Below, one piece after another: positions 25,880 to 34,699 of a stretch of 64,000 nucleotides of DNA; the first letter of the stretch is position 1; each line of letters begins with the position of its first letter. The notes beneath the pieces were generated by a model. The model saw only the letters and a program-made list of their open reading frames with translations, did not search any database and had not been told where the DNA came from. Origin of the DNA: Melastoma dodecandrum. Lineage: Eukaryota; Streptophyta; Magnoliopsida; Myrtales; Melastomataceae. The DNA lies in the NCBI GenBank assembly GCA_029817715.1, contig JARUPY010000371.1:496001-560000 (forward strand), read 5' to 3'. Both the position numbers and the translations under genes were made by a program.

Positions 25880-26106
25880 TGGAAGCGCCTCCTTCACGCA
25901 CCATCACGTTCCAGAATGCCACCGAATTCAGGATCGATCGCAACGGCATCATGCGACCTTGGAACGACGGTTTGGATGTTCCTGGCGTCCGCTACGAGAC
26001 TCACTTCGTAGTTGGTGGAGACGCGATCCGGGTTGCGGTCGGTATGGAGACCCCAGTAGAGCCTGACCCTGACCCATACAGCTTGTCTGACGGTTGGCCT
26101 CATTGA
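25876..26106 (+). CDS. hypothetical protein, 76 aa
   Basis: ATG 25876 in an ATGA overlap with the DUF3307 gene. Beta-rich (TITFQNATEFRIDRNGIMRP, HFVVGGDAIRVAVGM). No recognised family. Confidence 0.6.
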   Translation: MMEAPPSRTITFQNATEFRIDRNGIMRPWNDGLDVPGVRYETHFVVGGDAIRVAVGMETPVEPDPDPYSLSDGWPH

Positions 26107-26240
26107 TGGCTGGGCCTACGGGCCCACTCGTCCGCGCGAGGATTTGGGGAGAAGACGGCTACGGTGTCGAGGCAAAAGTAGACGGCGAAGCGCCGGAGCG
26201 TCGCCGTCTAGCCATGGCTGGCGTAAGGGACTTCAGGTAG
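26106..26240 (+). CDS. hypothetical small basic protein, 44 aa
   Basis: ATG 26106 in a TGATG overlap with the upstream stop. MAGPTGPLVRARIWGEDGYG then a basic end (APERRRLAMAGVRDFR). Last gene of the operon; its stop is 1 nt from that of the convergent gene. Confidence 0.5.
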   Translation: MAGPTGPLVRARIWGEDGYGVEAKVDGEAPERRRLAMAGVRDFR

Positions 26241-26241
26241 G

Positions 26242-26523
26242 CTATCCGTTCGAGTATGCGGTGGCGACCTGACCCCAGTTTTCTCCATCGACGACACGAT
26301 AGAGGTTCAGCTTCGAGAGCTGCGCAAGATGGGCGCGAAATTCGAGATGGCTGATGTTGAGCTTCTCTCTGGCGTTGTCGAGATAGACCATGATGAAGGT
26401 CTTGCCGTCGTGGATGAAGACGCCGTCGCCCTCCCAAGAGGCTTCGGCCAGCGCGGCATAGGTCGGATACACGTTGTCGCTGAGCATGCCCTTGGCGAGA
26501 TCGTTGAGCAAATTGGTCGTCAT
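26242..26523 (-). CDS. hypothetical protein, 93 aa
   Basis: ATG 26523 after GCGAGGTG. MTTNLLNDLAKGMLSDNVYP, then HDGKTFIMVYLDNAREKLNI and a conserved-looking aromatic end. No recognised family. Confidence 0.6.
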   Translation of the reverse strand: MTTNLLNDLAKGMLSDNVYPTYAALAEASWEGDGVFIHDGKTFIMVYLDNAREKLNISHLEFRAHLAQLSKLNLYRVVDGENWGQVATAYSNG

Positions 26524-26557
26524 CACATCACCTCGCTTGAAATGGGATAGAGGATTT

Positions 26558-26707
26558 TCAGATCGCCTTCGAGATACCCGCGATCGCGGCCTTCTTCGTC
26601 TTGTAGCCGAAGTAGACGTTCATGCCGTCGACCTTGAAGCACCAACCATTGGTCTCGGTCTTGAAGACGGTGACGTTGCAACCCTTGCGGACAATCTTGG
26701 ACGACAT
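26558..26707 (-). CDS. hypothetical small protein, 49 aa
   Basis: ATG 26707 with CGGAGATTG upstream. MSSKIVRKGCNVTVFKTETN GWCFKV..., VYFGYKTKKAAIAGISKAI: a small beta-alpha domain, basic. The longer open frame on this strand at 26523-26726 is its shadow. Confidence 0.55.
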   Translation of the reverse strand: MSSKIVRKGCNVTVFKTETNGWCFKVDGMNVYFGYKTKKAAIAGISKAI

Positions 26708-26882
26708 GAATCAATCTCCGAAGCAATCAATACCCTCTTCTACCAAGAGAATAGGAGCCTGTCAATGGCCGGGCCGTGATAAATCAGAAATTCGAAGCAA
26801 AGCTCCGTATACCAAGCAAACTCGTCGATCACAATTGTTAGGAAATGACTTAAAGTCCGACTATTAAGAGAAAAGGTCTCAA

Positions 26883-26888
26883 TAAATA
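26883..26888 (+). promoter_or_regulatory. ATAAATA promoter box
   Basis: CAATAAATATC, 30 nt before ATG 26919; the same distance as the box before the giant structural gene. The leader carries AAGG. Confidence 0.45.
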
Positions 26889-26918
26889 TCGGCATAACCC
26901 CTCCCATCAAGGTTGCCG

Positions 26919-27866
26919 ATGAAATTGCCGATCAAGCCTATCGAAGAGCCGCTTTACGTCATTGCCGTCATCTCAAATCCTCGTCGCTACCTGTCCAGGT
27001 ACGACCTCTACCGCAAGTTTGCCAAGTATGTCGAAGATAGCGGCGCCGTTCTGCTGACTGTCGAATGTGCCTTTGGCGATCGTCCTTTTGAAGTAACAGA
27101 GGCTACAAATCCTCTACACGTCCAGGTGCGTTCCGACGCAGAGCTGTGGCATAAAGAAAATATGATCAACATAGGTCTTGCTCGTCTTCCGGCCGATTGG
27201 AAATACGTTGCTTGGATTGATGCAGACGTCACCTTTGCTCGCCCTGACTGGGTCCAGGAGACTATCCAGGCTCTTCAGCACTACGATGTCGTTCAGATGT
27301 TCTCGATGGCGCAGGACCTCGGACCTGATCACGTTCCCTTCGGAACCTATCCCGGCATCTTCGCGAGCTGGATCGACAAGGGCTGCCCCTACTCCGACTA
27401 CGCTGGCATGATCTACAACGGCCGTGAGAACCATCCTGGCTTTGCCTGGGCGGCCCGCCGTTCCGCCATGGATGTCCTGGGCGGTGTGATCGACACGGCC
27501 CTCATGGGTGCTGGCGACCGTCATATGGCCCTCGCCCTCATCGGTATGGTCGAGTCGTCCTTCCAGAAGGGCGTCAGCGAGGAATACAAGAAGCCGATCC
27601 GTCTGTGGGCTGAGCGTGCCGCGCAGCTCGACGGCAATGTCGGCTTCGTTCCCGGCTGCCTTCTGCATTTCTTTCATGGGCGCAAGTCGCTTCGCGGTTA
27701 CGTCGATCGCTGGAAGGTGCTCGTCGACAACGAGTTCGATCCGTCGACCGACATCTACAAGGACTCGCAGGGTCTGTGGCGCCTCTCCGGTAACAAGCCT
27801 AGGCTCCGTGACGGAATGCGTCGCTACTTCGTCAGCCGCGACGAAGACAGCACTTCTATGGACTAA
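26919..27866 (+). CDS. GT-A-type glycosyltransferase-like protein
   Basis: 315 residues. Nucleotide-sugar-binding Rossmann-like N-terminus (LYVIAVISNPRRY), then WIDADVTFARPDW with the DxD metal motif (Asp101, Asp103), a GFAWAARRSAMDVLGG acceptor segment and HFFHGRKSLRGYVDR. Intact. Could glycosylate modified phage DNA or host surface glycans; the fold does not decide. ATG 26919 chosen over TTG 26913. Confidence 0.7.
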   Translation: MKLPIKPIEEPLYVIAVISNPRRYLSRYDLYRKFAKYVEDSGAVLLTVECAFGDRPFEVTEATNPLHVQVRSDAELWHKENMINIGLARLPADWKYVAWIDADVTFARPDWVQETIQALQHYDVVQMFSMAQDLGPDHVPFGTYPGIFASWIDKGCPYSDYAGMIYNGRENHPGFAWAARRSAMDVLGGVIDTALMGAGDRHMALALIGMVESSFQKGVSEEYKKPIRLWAERAAQLDGNVGFVPGCLLHFFHGRKSLRGYVDRWKVLVDNEFDPSTDIYKDSQGLWRLSGNKPRLRDGMRRYFVSRDEDSTSMD

Positions 27867-27905
27867 TATATTGACGAGTTTTGTCTATAGGGATATTGTC
27901 GGTCT

Positions 27906-28595
27906 GTGAACGATAAAGACCAGATCATTAAGGGATACACAGGGTGGGCGTTGCAGAAACAGGAGCGCGCCGCCCTGCTGAAAGAGATACCGCCGACCAA
28001 GGCGAACATCATCGCCCATCACATCACGGACCATTTCAACGTCCGTAATGACACACCTCTGTCTGAGGTGAAGACAGCGAAAATCCTTGGCGTCGCCGAG
28101 AGTGAGAACGTCCAGGCCCTGGTCGTCTCGATCAACGGAACTACGAAGCGTCCTGACGGCGAGGTCTACCACATCACGTGGTCGATCAATCGCGCTGCGG
28201 GAGCGTCGGCAAAGGATTCGAAGAAGGTCGTAGCGGAAGGCTACAACCCCCTGCCCGCACCGGTCGACATCGAGATCATCCCAAGCTTCTTCCCTTTCGA
28301 GCAGAAGGAAGTGAAGCAGAAGTCGGCTCCCCTCAAGGAGCTGCGGCTGCGCGCTCAGATCGACGAGAACGACCTGAGGACCAAGATCAAGAACGCCCTG
28401 CGCTTCTTCGCCGAGGGCTCCAAGGTCAAGTTCTCACTGAAGTTCCGGGGGCGTGAGATCACGCACGCCGATCTCGGCTTCAACCTGATGCAGCGCATCA
28501 TTGCGGCCACCGCCGAGGTATCGCAAATCGATCTTCCGCCACGACTCGACGGTCGGCAGATCATCATGATCCTGGCGCCGAAGTCGAAGAAGTGA
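27906..28595 (+). CDS. 2H-phosphoesterase-like domain fused to IF3 C-terminal domain
   Basis: 229 residues in one unbroken frame from GTG 27906. Residues 1-130: GYTGWALQKQERAALL, then IAHHITDHFNV with His39-Ile-Thr41 and VYHITWSI with His89-Ile-Thr91; two HxT motifs about 50 residues apart is the mark of 2H phosphoesterases (LigT, AKAP7, Acb1-like). Residues 144-226: KELRLRAQIDENDLRTKIKN, VKFSLKFRGREITHADLG and PPRLDGRQIIMILAPK, a near-textbook IF3 C-terminal (30S-binding) domain. No IF3 N-domain or linker. Possible role: a cyclic-phosphate or RNA-cleaving/sealing enzyme docked on the ribosome. I know of no such described fusion. Confidence 0.75.
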   Translation: MNDKDQIIKGYTGWALQKQERAALLKEIPPTKANIIAHHITDHFNVRNDTPLSEVKTAKILGVAESENVQALVVSINGTTKRPDGEVYHITWSINRAAGASAKDSKKVVAEGYNPLPAPVDIEIIPSFFPFEQKEVKQKSAPLKELRLRAQIDENDLRTKIKNALRFFAEGSKVKFSLKFRGREITHADLGFNLMQRIIAATAEVSQIDLPPRLDGRQIIMILAPKSKK

Positions 28596-28753
28596 TGCCG
28601 AGCCTATCCGAATGGATCGCCTGCGCAGAGATCATGCGCATGGCGCTTCCACATCTACAGGCCATCTCTTTAGGAGAGTGGTTGGCCTACGTGTCTGCCG
28701 TCTACACAGAGGCCACCGAAGGTACCGTCAGCGTCTCTGACCTGATCAGCTAG
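28595..28753 (+). CDS. hypothetical small protein, 52 aa
   Basis: ATG 28595 in a TGATG overlap with the fusion gene's stop. Helical and hydrophobic (MPSLSEWIACAEIMRMALPH ... VSVSDLIS). Coupling suggests it works with the fusion protein. Its end overlaps the convergent YkgJ-like gene by 8 nt. Confidence 0.55.
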   Translation: MPSLSEWIACAEIMRMALPHLQAISLGEWLAYVSAVYTEATEGTVSVSDLIS

Positions 28754-29201
28754 AAATAGTGTCTCGCCAGTTCGGCCCGTAGCCGCGAGGACGGAATTTC
28801 GACTTCAGACGCATAGCCGCGATCTCGCGGCTCTCGATGCACCCTGGCGAACCCGGCTCGAACTCGCGACACACCTTCGGTCGTCGCTCGTAGATCGTGC
28901 ACAAGCAACTCTTCATCACCTCACCGTCGAGGAACTTGCACCGACCCCCGCAATGCTTGGCGATCTGGCGGATGCCATCTTCGTGGTCCCAGCTTGCGAA
29001 GCCCATCGTGCAGCGAACGCTGCGGGTCATGTACGTCGGGAGCTTGTCCTCGGGGTATACGGTGACCGGGCCCGCCTCGATGCAGCAGGCGCCGCACGAC
29101 GTGCAGTCAAACGTTTTCAGCTTTGGCAACAAGAGTTTTCGCGTTCCGGCAATAACGCCTCCGATGAAATCGCAAGAATAAGGGCAGACAAAATACGACA
29201 T
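28746..29201 (-). CDS. YkgJ-family cysteine-cluster protein
   Basis: 151 residues. FDCTSCGACC (Cys33, 36, 39, 40), CGGRCKFLDG, SCLCTIYERRPKVCREF and GSPGCIES give the eight-plus cysteine pattern of the YkgJ/UPF0153 zinc- or iron-chelating family. ATG 29201. Function of the family is poorly defined; metal binding is likely. Confidence 0.75.
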   Translation of the reverse strand: MSYFVCPYSCDFIGGVIAGTRKLLLPKLKTFDCTSCGACCIEAGPVTVYPEDKLPTYMTRSVRCTMGFASWDHEDGIRQIAKHCGGRCKFLDGEVMKSCLCTIYERRPKVCREFEPGSPGCIESREIAAMRLKSKFRPRGYGPNWRDTISS

Positions 29202-29231
29202 TCACTGAAATAGTCAAGACCACCATGTTTC

Positions 29232-29237
29232 TAAATA
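29232..29237 (+). promoter_or_regulatory. TAAATA box, 5 nt before a start codon
   Basis: CTAAATA, then AGCTC and ATG 29243; fixes the start over the in-frame ATG at 29225. Confidence 0.5.
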
Positions 29238-29242
29238 AGCTC

Positions 29243-30075
29243 ATGCGTTATCATGAGATTTTCGAAGGCGTTCAGATCGATTCTAAGATCAAGCTCGCTG
29301 CCTATGCTGTCGCCGTTGCTGAGGCCTACGATGCGGCGCCTGTCTCCGATGGAAAATCAGGCCTGGGACATCCTCAACAAGCACAACGTCCAGGTGCTTT
29401 TCAAGCGCCTCCAGGCTGACGTCAAGGTCGAGTTCGTCGCCGACGATCCCTACTCTGCTCTGACCGATGATCCTGCAATGATGATCCGCTACATGCTCTA
29501 CGACATGTGCGTCAACAAGGTGCTGAAGATTTACTCGGGCCACAGCGACAGCCATCCGCGATTCACCGCGAACGAGAACATCATCTTCCGCACGGTTCAC
29601 GACTACTACACGCACGCCAAGCTGATGAATTCGTTCCGCCACGGGCTCCAGCAGGTCTTGAAGAACCATCCCAACAAGAATCCGACCCAGCAAGAGCTGG
29701 CGCAGCTCCTGCCGCATATCGATCTCGCCAAACGCGGCAACATCGGACACGGCTTCACGCTGCGCGGCGAGCTGAACGCTTATTCTTCCCACATGCAGCT
29801 TGCGCCGAAGACTGCCGCGCCCGCTCTCTTCACCGAGGTCGTCGGTCAGGTCTGCTACAAGATCATCTGCGGAGACTTCCCGGAGCAGAAGGCATCCGTC
29901 CTGAAGGGCTTCAACTTCGCAAAGGTCGGTCTCAACCGACAAGGGAAGCGCGGCCGAGCACCGAATGCTCGAAGTCGCCAACCTCATCATGACCGGTGCA
30001 CCTGAGATCAAGCTGAATCTCAAGGCGAAGCCGAGCGTCACTCCTGCACAGCTCATGGCCGATATTGATAGCTGA
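29243..30075 (+). CDS. hypothetical late protein, about 277 aa (frameshifted)
   Basis: Starts MRYHEIFEGVQIDSKIKLAA; frame changes near 29350 and 29935; ends HRMLEVANLIMTGAPEIKLN ... ADIDS at 30075. Helical core (WDILNKHNVQVLFKRLQADV, HDYYTHAKLMNSFRHGLQQV, NPTQQELAQLLPHIDLAKRG). The MRYHEIFE-type N-terminus is common in T4-like marine phage late genes. No function assigned. Confidence 0.6.
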
Positions 30076-30090
30076 TTCCTGACTTTGGTA

Positions 30091-30117
30091 GACTTCCAAG
30101 CACAACATTTGGAAGTC
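30091..30117 (+). promoter_or_regulatory. inverted repeat masking a ribosome binding site
   Basis: GACTTCCAA (30091-30099) and TTGGAAGTC (30109-30117) pair perfectly around a 9-nt loop. GGAAG, the probable Shine-Dalgarno sequence of ATG 30120, lies in the right arm. It may be a translational switch, or the terminator stem of the upstream gene. Confidence 0.55.
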
Positions 30118-30119
30118 TT

Positions 30120-30334
30120 ATGCTTTTCTTTACATTCTCCAGCGGCGAGATGATCAACGTCGACAAGGTCGACTCGATCAGCAAAATCTACTATCAGACA
30201 GGAAACTACGCTACTATACCGTCTCGGTTAACACTCGCACGCACACGATCCAGTCCCAGAACGGTGATGTCCAGGCGCTAGAGGAAGAGCGCAAGCGTCT
30301 GATCTCCACGGTCACGGCGGATTGCATTTTCTGA
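30120..30334 (+). CDS. hypothetical small protein, about 71 aa (frameshifted)
   Basis: MLFFTFSSGEMINVDKVDSI, frame change near 30203, then RYYTVSVNTRTHTIQSQNGD and an acidic-basic helix to ADCIF. Looks like a small PH-type or beta domain protein. Its TGA overlaps the NADAR start (TGATG), so the two are coupled. Confidence 0.5.
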
Positions 30335-30852
30335 TGCGTGTCACCGATACGCACGTCTACTTCTGGGGATCGTACCTCAGCAACTTCTTCATCGCGCCGT
30401 CGAAGATGTTCATCGGCGCCCGCGAATACGAATTCCTCACCTCCGAGCACACCTTCATGGGCTTCAAAGCCCTGCTTTTCGGAGACAAAGACGCCTTCGA
30501 GAAGATCATTGACGCACCTGAAGCCCGGATGGCGAAGGCGATCGGCAGGACCGTCAAAGGATACGACGAGGAGGTATGGAGCGCGCTTCGCTACGATTGC
30601 ATGACGGCCGCTGTCTTCAACAAGTTCCAGCAGAACATTGTCATCCGGGAGCAGCTCGTCGAGACAGGCGACCGTATTCTCGTCGAAGCTTCGCCGCTCG
30701 ACAAGATTTGGGGCGTCGGCCTGCACGAAGACGATGATGCAATCCTCGACGAGGCGAACTGGAAGGGCCAGAATCTGCTGGGGAAAGCATTGATGGACGT
30801 GCGGGAGCATTTTGCCTCCGGTGTGGAAGCATCATCCTGGCCCCTGCCCTAA
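30334..30852 (+). CDS. NADAR (YbiA/RibX-like) protein
   Basis: 172 residues covering one NADAR domain: YFWGSYLSNFFIAPS, TSEHTFMGFKALLFGDKDAF with the conserved Glu-His, AIGRTVKGYDEEVW, LVETGDRILVEASPLDKIWG VGL and NLLGKALMDVRE. NADAR proteins are N-glycosidase-like enzymes; members paired with DarT-type toxins remove ADP-ribose from guanine in DNA, others hydrolyse riboflavin intermediates. In this genome, with a macrodomain and an NAD salvage pair nearby, an anti-ADP-ribosylation role is the better guess. Confidence 0.85.
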   Translation: MRVTDTHVYFWGSYLSNFFIAPSKMFIGAREYEFLTSEHTFMGFKALLFGDKDAFEKIIDAPEARMAKAIGRTVKGYDEEVWSALRYDCMTAAVFNKFQQNIVIREQLVETGDRILVEASPLDKIWGVGLHEDDDAILDEANWKGQNLLGKALMDVREHFASGVEASSWPLP

Positions 30853-30874
30853 AAGGTAGAGCTTAATCCGCAAC

Positions 30875-30880
30875 TAAATA
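30875..30880 (+). promoter_or_regulatory. TAAATA box, 4 nt before a start codon
   Basis: CTAAATA, then TTCG and ATG 30885 of the baseplate gene; marks the start of the tail transcription unit. Confidence 0.55.
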
Positions 30881-30884
30881 TTCG

Positions 30885-31280
30885 ATGGCCACGACTATCC
30901 CATCGATCTATCGCGGTTTCAGCAGCGTCGGTATCAAGTCACCCCGTTCGATTACTCGCACGGGCGTCGACTTGATCAAGGTCGATCTCCTGAACCACTT
31001 CTACACGACGCCCGGTGAAAACAAGATGCGTCCCACATGGGGCTGTCGCATTCGCCAGATGCTGTTCGAGCCGTCAGGGGCGACCAATCGACAGGCGATC
31101 ATCGACGAGGTCAACGTCGTCATCTCGGCAGAGCCGCGCGTGACATACATCTCCACGACAATCACCGACATGCCCTACGGCATCATGATCGCCGTCCAGT
31201 TGCAATTCAATCAATTCGCTGTTGTCGACACGCTCATCGCGAACTTCAACACGCAAACAGACGGCATTTACGAGTACTAA
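30885..31280 (+). CDS. gp25: gp25-like baseplate wedge protein
   Basis: 131 residues, the size of T4 gp25. Contains VISAEPRVTYIS with the EPR core motif shared by gp25 and TssE lysozyme-like baseplate proteins, preceded by MRPTWGCRIRQMLFEPSG. Part of the inner baseplate wedge that contacts sheath and gp6. Directly followed by the gp6-like gene. Confidence 0.9.
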   Translation: MATTIPSIYRGFSSVGIKSPRSITRTGVDLIKVDLLNHFYTTPGENKMRPTWGCRIRQMLFEPSGATNRQAIIDEVNVVISAEPRVTYISTTITDMPYGIMIAVQLQFNQFAVVDTLIANFNTQTDGIYEY

Positions 31281-31288
31281 GGAATTCA

Positions 31289-34200
31289 ATGTCCCAGACA
31301 ATTCGTCAGTCAGAGCTTTTCACTTCCGAAGATTGGACAGTCCTTTATACGGCGCTGACAAATATCAATTTCAACGCCTCCGATCCGCCGTCGATCAACA
31401 AGGCGCTACGCCAGTATCTTCAGACAAACTACGCCGAGGATTTCAACGACTGGATCGCGTCGCAGGAATTCGTGATGGTCCTCGACACGCTGAGCTGGCT
31501 TGCAGGTATCCTCGCCTACAAGACCGACGTCAGCGCCCGCGAGAACTTCCTCGACACGGCGACCTGCGCGCGAGTCCATTCTGCGCCTCGCCCGCTTCCT
31601 CTCCTACAACGCGGTTCGCAATCAGTGCGCCCAGGGCCTCCTGAAGGTCATCGGTGTGCAGACCAACGAGGACGTCTACGACTCGCTCGGCAACAACCTC
31701 GCTAACACCGCCATTTACTGGAACGACGCGAACAACTCTGATTGGTTCGATCAGACGGTGCTCGTCCTCAACTCTGCGATGATCTCGACCAATCCGTTCG
31801 GCATTCCGCTGTCGTCGCAGGTCTCGAATGGCGTGACGAGCCAAATCTATCGTCTCAATGCGACGTTCGGGAAGAACCAGACCAACCTGCCCTTCACGGC
31901 CTTCCTCGACGGCGCCGCCAACCAACTTCGAGATCATCAACCTCGACCAGAACGCTACTGGGAGCTACATCGAGCGGACGCCCGATTTCGCGAGCGCGCT
32001 GAACTTCGCCTATCTGTCAGACGGCTTTGGCAACGCCAGCCCGAATACCGGCATCTTCTTCGGTTTCAAACAGGGGCAGCTCCAGTCCTCAATCTTCACG
32101 ATCTCGACGCCGACCGAGAATCAGGTCCTCGACATATCGACCACCGGCATCAATCAGACCGACGTCTGGGTCCAAACTATCGACCAGGACGGCAACACGC
32201 TCCTCAACTGGACGCCTGTCCCCGTCGTCTTCTCTGACAACATCACCTACAACAGCCTTCCCGCCGATCAGCGGAACATCTATCAGGTTGTCACCCAGAC
32301 CGACGACGCTGTGTCACTACGCTTCTCGGACGGCCGGTTCGGTAATGCGCCCTCCGGCTACATCCGATCCTGGTACCGCGTCTCGAATGGTCTGAGCTAT
32401 CAGATTCTTCCCGCCGACATGGCGAACCCGAAGATTTCGCTGTCCTACACCAATAGACGCGGGGCAACTAAGACGCTCACGCTCCTTCTGGAGCTGGAGA
32501 CCCCAGTGTCGAACTCTGCACCGGCAGAAACGACAGAGCAGATCAGGCGCCGGGCATCGCTGGTTTACGCGACCCAGGATCGCATGTGCTCGGGCGAGGA
32601 CTACAACACCTATCCTCTCCAGTCGAACCAAGCTGCGAAGATCAAGGCGCTGTCGCGCACGTACTCCGGGCAGTCGCGCTTCATCGACCTGAACGACCCG
32701 ACCGCCAACTATCAGAATACGACGGTCTTCTCGGACGATGGTGCCTTCTATCAGGAGCCCGCGCCGTCCTATATCGAGATTCCGCTCACCGATAATCTTA
32801 CGGCCGCACAGCTCCTCAACGGCTACATTCAGCCCGCGCTCGCATCCAACGAGCTGCTTCAGCTCATGCGATCGACTTTCCTCCAGATCGACGCGGCGGG
32901 CGGCATCGTCATCCCGTCGCTCTCATGGACGATGAGCAGCGTCTCTCCGGTCAGCAGCACGGGCTACTTCAACACCGATAGCCAGTATCTCCGCCAGGGT
33001 GCGATGGCTCGCTTCCTGAGCCCGGACGGCGGCCAGAACTGGGCTGGCATCGCCAGCGTGATAGGCGGCACCACGGATGTTCCCGCAACAACCGTCACGA
33101 CCGGTCCGGTCACCCTTGCTGCACCGATCCCTACCGGCTCGGTCGTTCTGTCGATCATCCCGCGTTTTGCCTCGACGCTCGTCCCCGACGTTCGCGACCA
33201 GATAACATCCAATCTCACCCAGAACGTCTCCTTCGATCTCTGGTACGACTACGCGGTCACGGATGAGACCGCACACTTCTCGGTGCAGTCGAAGAGCTAC
33301 ACGACCGTGTCGACGACGCAGTTCAAGCTGATGAGCGTCGACTGTCTCAGCGGCGCACTCTGGCGCATTTCGACGCTCGGGCTTCGCTACGTCTTCGAGA
33401 GCCGCAAGGCGACTCGCTTCTTCTTCGACGGCAATCGTTCGGTCGACATCGAGACCGGGCAGACGATGACCGACACGATCTCGATCCTCGACATCAACAT
33501 GTCGCCGACGACGAGCGTTTCGCTCGGCCGCAACTATCTGCTCACCGTCGACAAGATGATCCGCTACGCCAACGGCTATCAGGACCCATCCCGCATCGCG
33601 GTCACGCTCGCGGACACCGATGGCGACGGCTTCCCCGACAATCCTGACACCTTCACCCAGGTCGTCACACCGGACACGAAGAGCACCTACCTCTTCTGGC
33701 TCCAGACGAGCGCGCAGACCTACACGCCGATCAACAGCATCGTCGTTTTCGAGGAAGAAAACGACCGTCAGGCCGCGCGCGGCGTCAACGTCGGCGTCAC
33801 AGCCTTCCAGGTCAACAGCCCGCTGAACCCGTGCACCTTCTGGCAGATGACTACGAACGGCTGGGTCATGAATTGGCGCGACTACCGCTATGCGATCGGA
33901 CGCGGCTCGAATGTCGCGGCGCAGTGGATCGCTTCTACCGGCAACAGCTACACGACCTTCCTCAACACGGACGTCCGCTACTGCTGGCAGCACTACGCTT
34001 CCGCCGATCGTCGCATCGATCCCGCCCGCAGCAACATCATCGACATCTTCGTGCTCACGAGCGAGTACGACACGCTGGTTCGCAACTGGATCACTGCTGG
34101 CGCCATCCCCTCGCAGCAGCCGGTCCCTCCGACCGACTTCCAGGTCCGCCAGACGTTCTCGCCCTACGAGCAGTACAAGATGTTCTCGGACAACATCGTG

Positions 34201-34587
34201 TGGCGCCCGGTGCGCTATCGCTACCTGTTCGGCCAGACCGCGTTGCCAGAGTACCGTGCGCAGTTCAAGGTCATCAAGACACCGACCACGTCCTACAGCA
34301 ATGGCGAGATACAAGCGAAGATCATCGAGTGCATGTCGACGTTCTTCGACGTCCAGTACTGGGACTTCGGCGACACCTTCTACTTCACCGAACTCAGCGC
34401 CTATGTGCAGACCCAACTCGTCGGCATTGTGTCGTCCTTCGTCGTGGTGCCGGAGACCGCCAATGGTGCGTTCGGTGACCTCTTCGAGATCGAAGCCCGG
34501 CCGGATGAGCTGTTCATCTCAACCGCGCAGACGTCGGATATCATCATGATCGACTCGAACACGTCGACCAACCTGCGCATCCGCTAA
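31289..34587 (+). CDS. gp6: gp6-like baseplate wedge protein (frameshifted)
   Basis: About 1,099 residues, much longer than T4 gp6 (660). N-terminus MSQTIRQSELFTSEDWTVLY and SWLAGILAYKTDVSARENFL resemble gp6/J-type wedge proteins; VYATQDRMCSGEDYNTYPLQ and EIQAKIIECMSTFFDVQYWD are the conserved later segments. Start ATG 31289 after AAGGAATTC. Frame changes near 31560 and 31920. Dimers of this protein link the wedges into the baseplate ring. Confidence 0.85.
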
Positions 34588-34597
34588 GGTAGGAAAA

Positions 34598-34622
34598 AAG
34601 CGCTTGCCAACGGCAGGCGCTT
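34598..34622. terminator. hairpin after gp6
   Basis: AAGCGCTTGCC / GGCAGGCGCTT, 11 bp with one G-T pair and a 3-nt loop, 10 nt after the gp6 stop. The left flank is A-rich, so on the minus strand it has a T-tract; rightward it lacks one. Confidence 0.5.
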
Positions 34623-34699
34623 AAGCCTAAACGACAGGCCGTTGGCGGCTCAAACCACCGACGATTTTTCGTTTGTGTTTTTCCAAAGGTCATTTTCTG

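Noticed and set aside
32923..34416. 497-codon minus-strand frame, with similar ones at 40123-41823 and 42247-43530
   Set aside because: Antisense shadows of the gp6-like and giant structural genes; low-complexity Arg/Asp/Val composition and no ribosome binding site.
6512..34672. ACGA-N4-TCGT motif before several genes (6512, 8600, 21620, 34661) as an early promoter element
   Set aside because: Only eight fixed bases, variable distance to starts (20, 33, more than 100, 27 nt), and the same bases are common in coding sequence here. Would need a genome-wide count.
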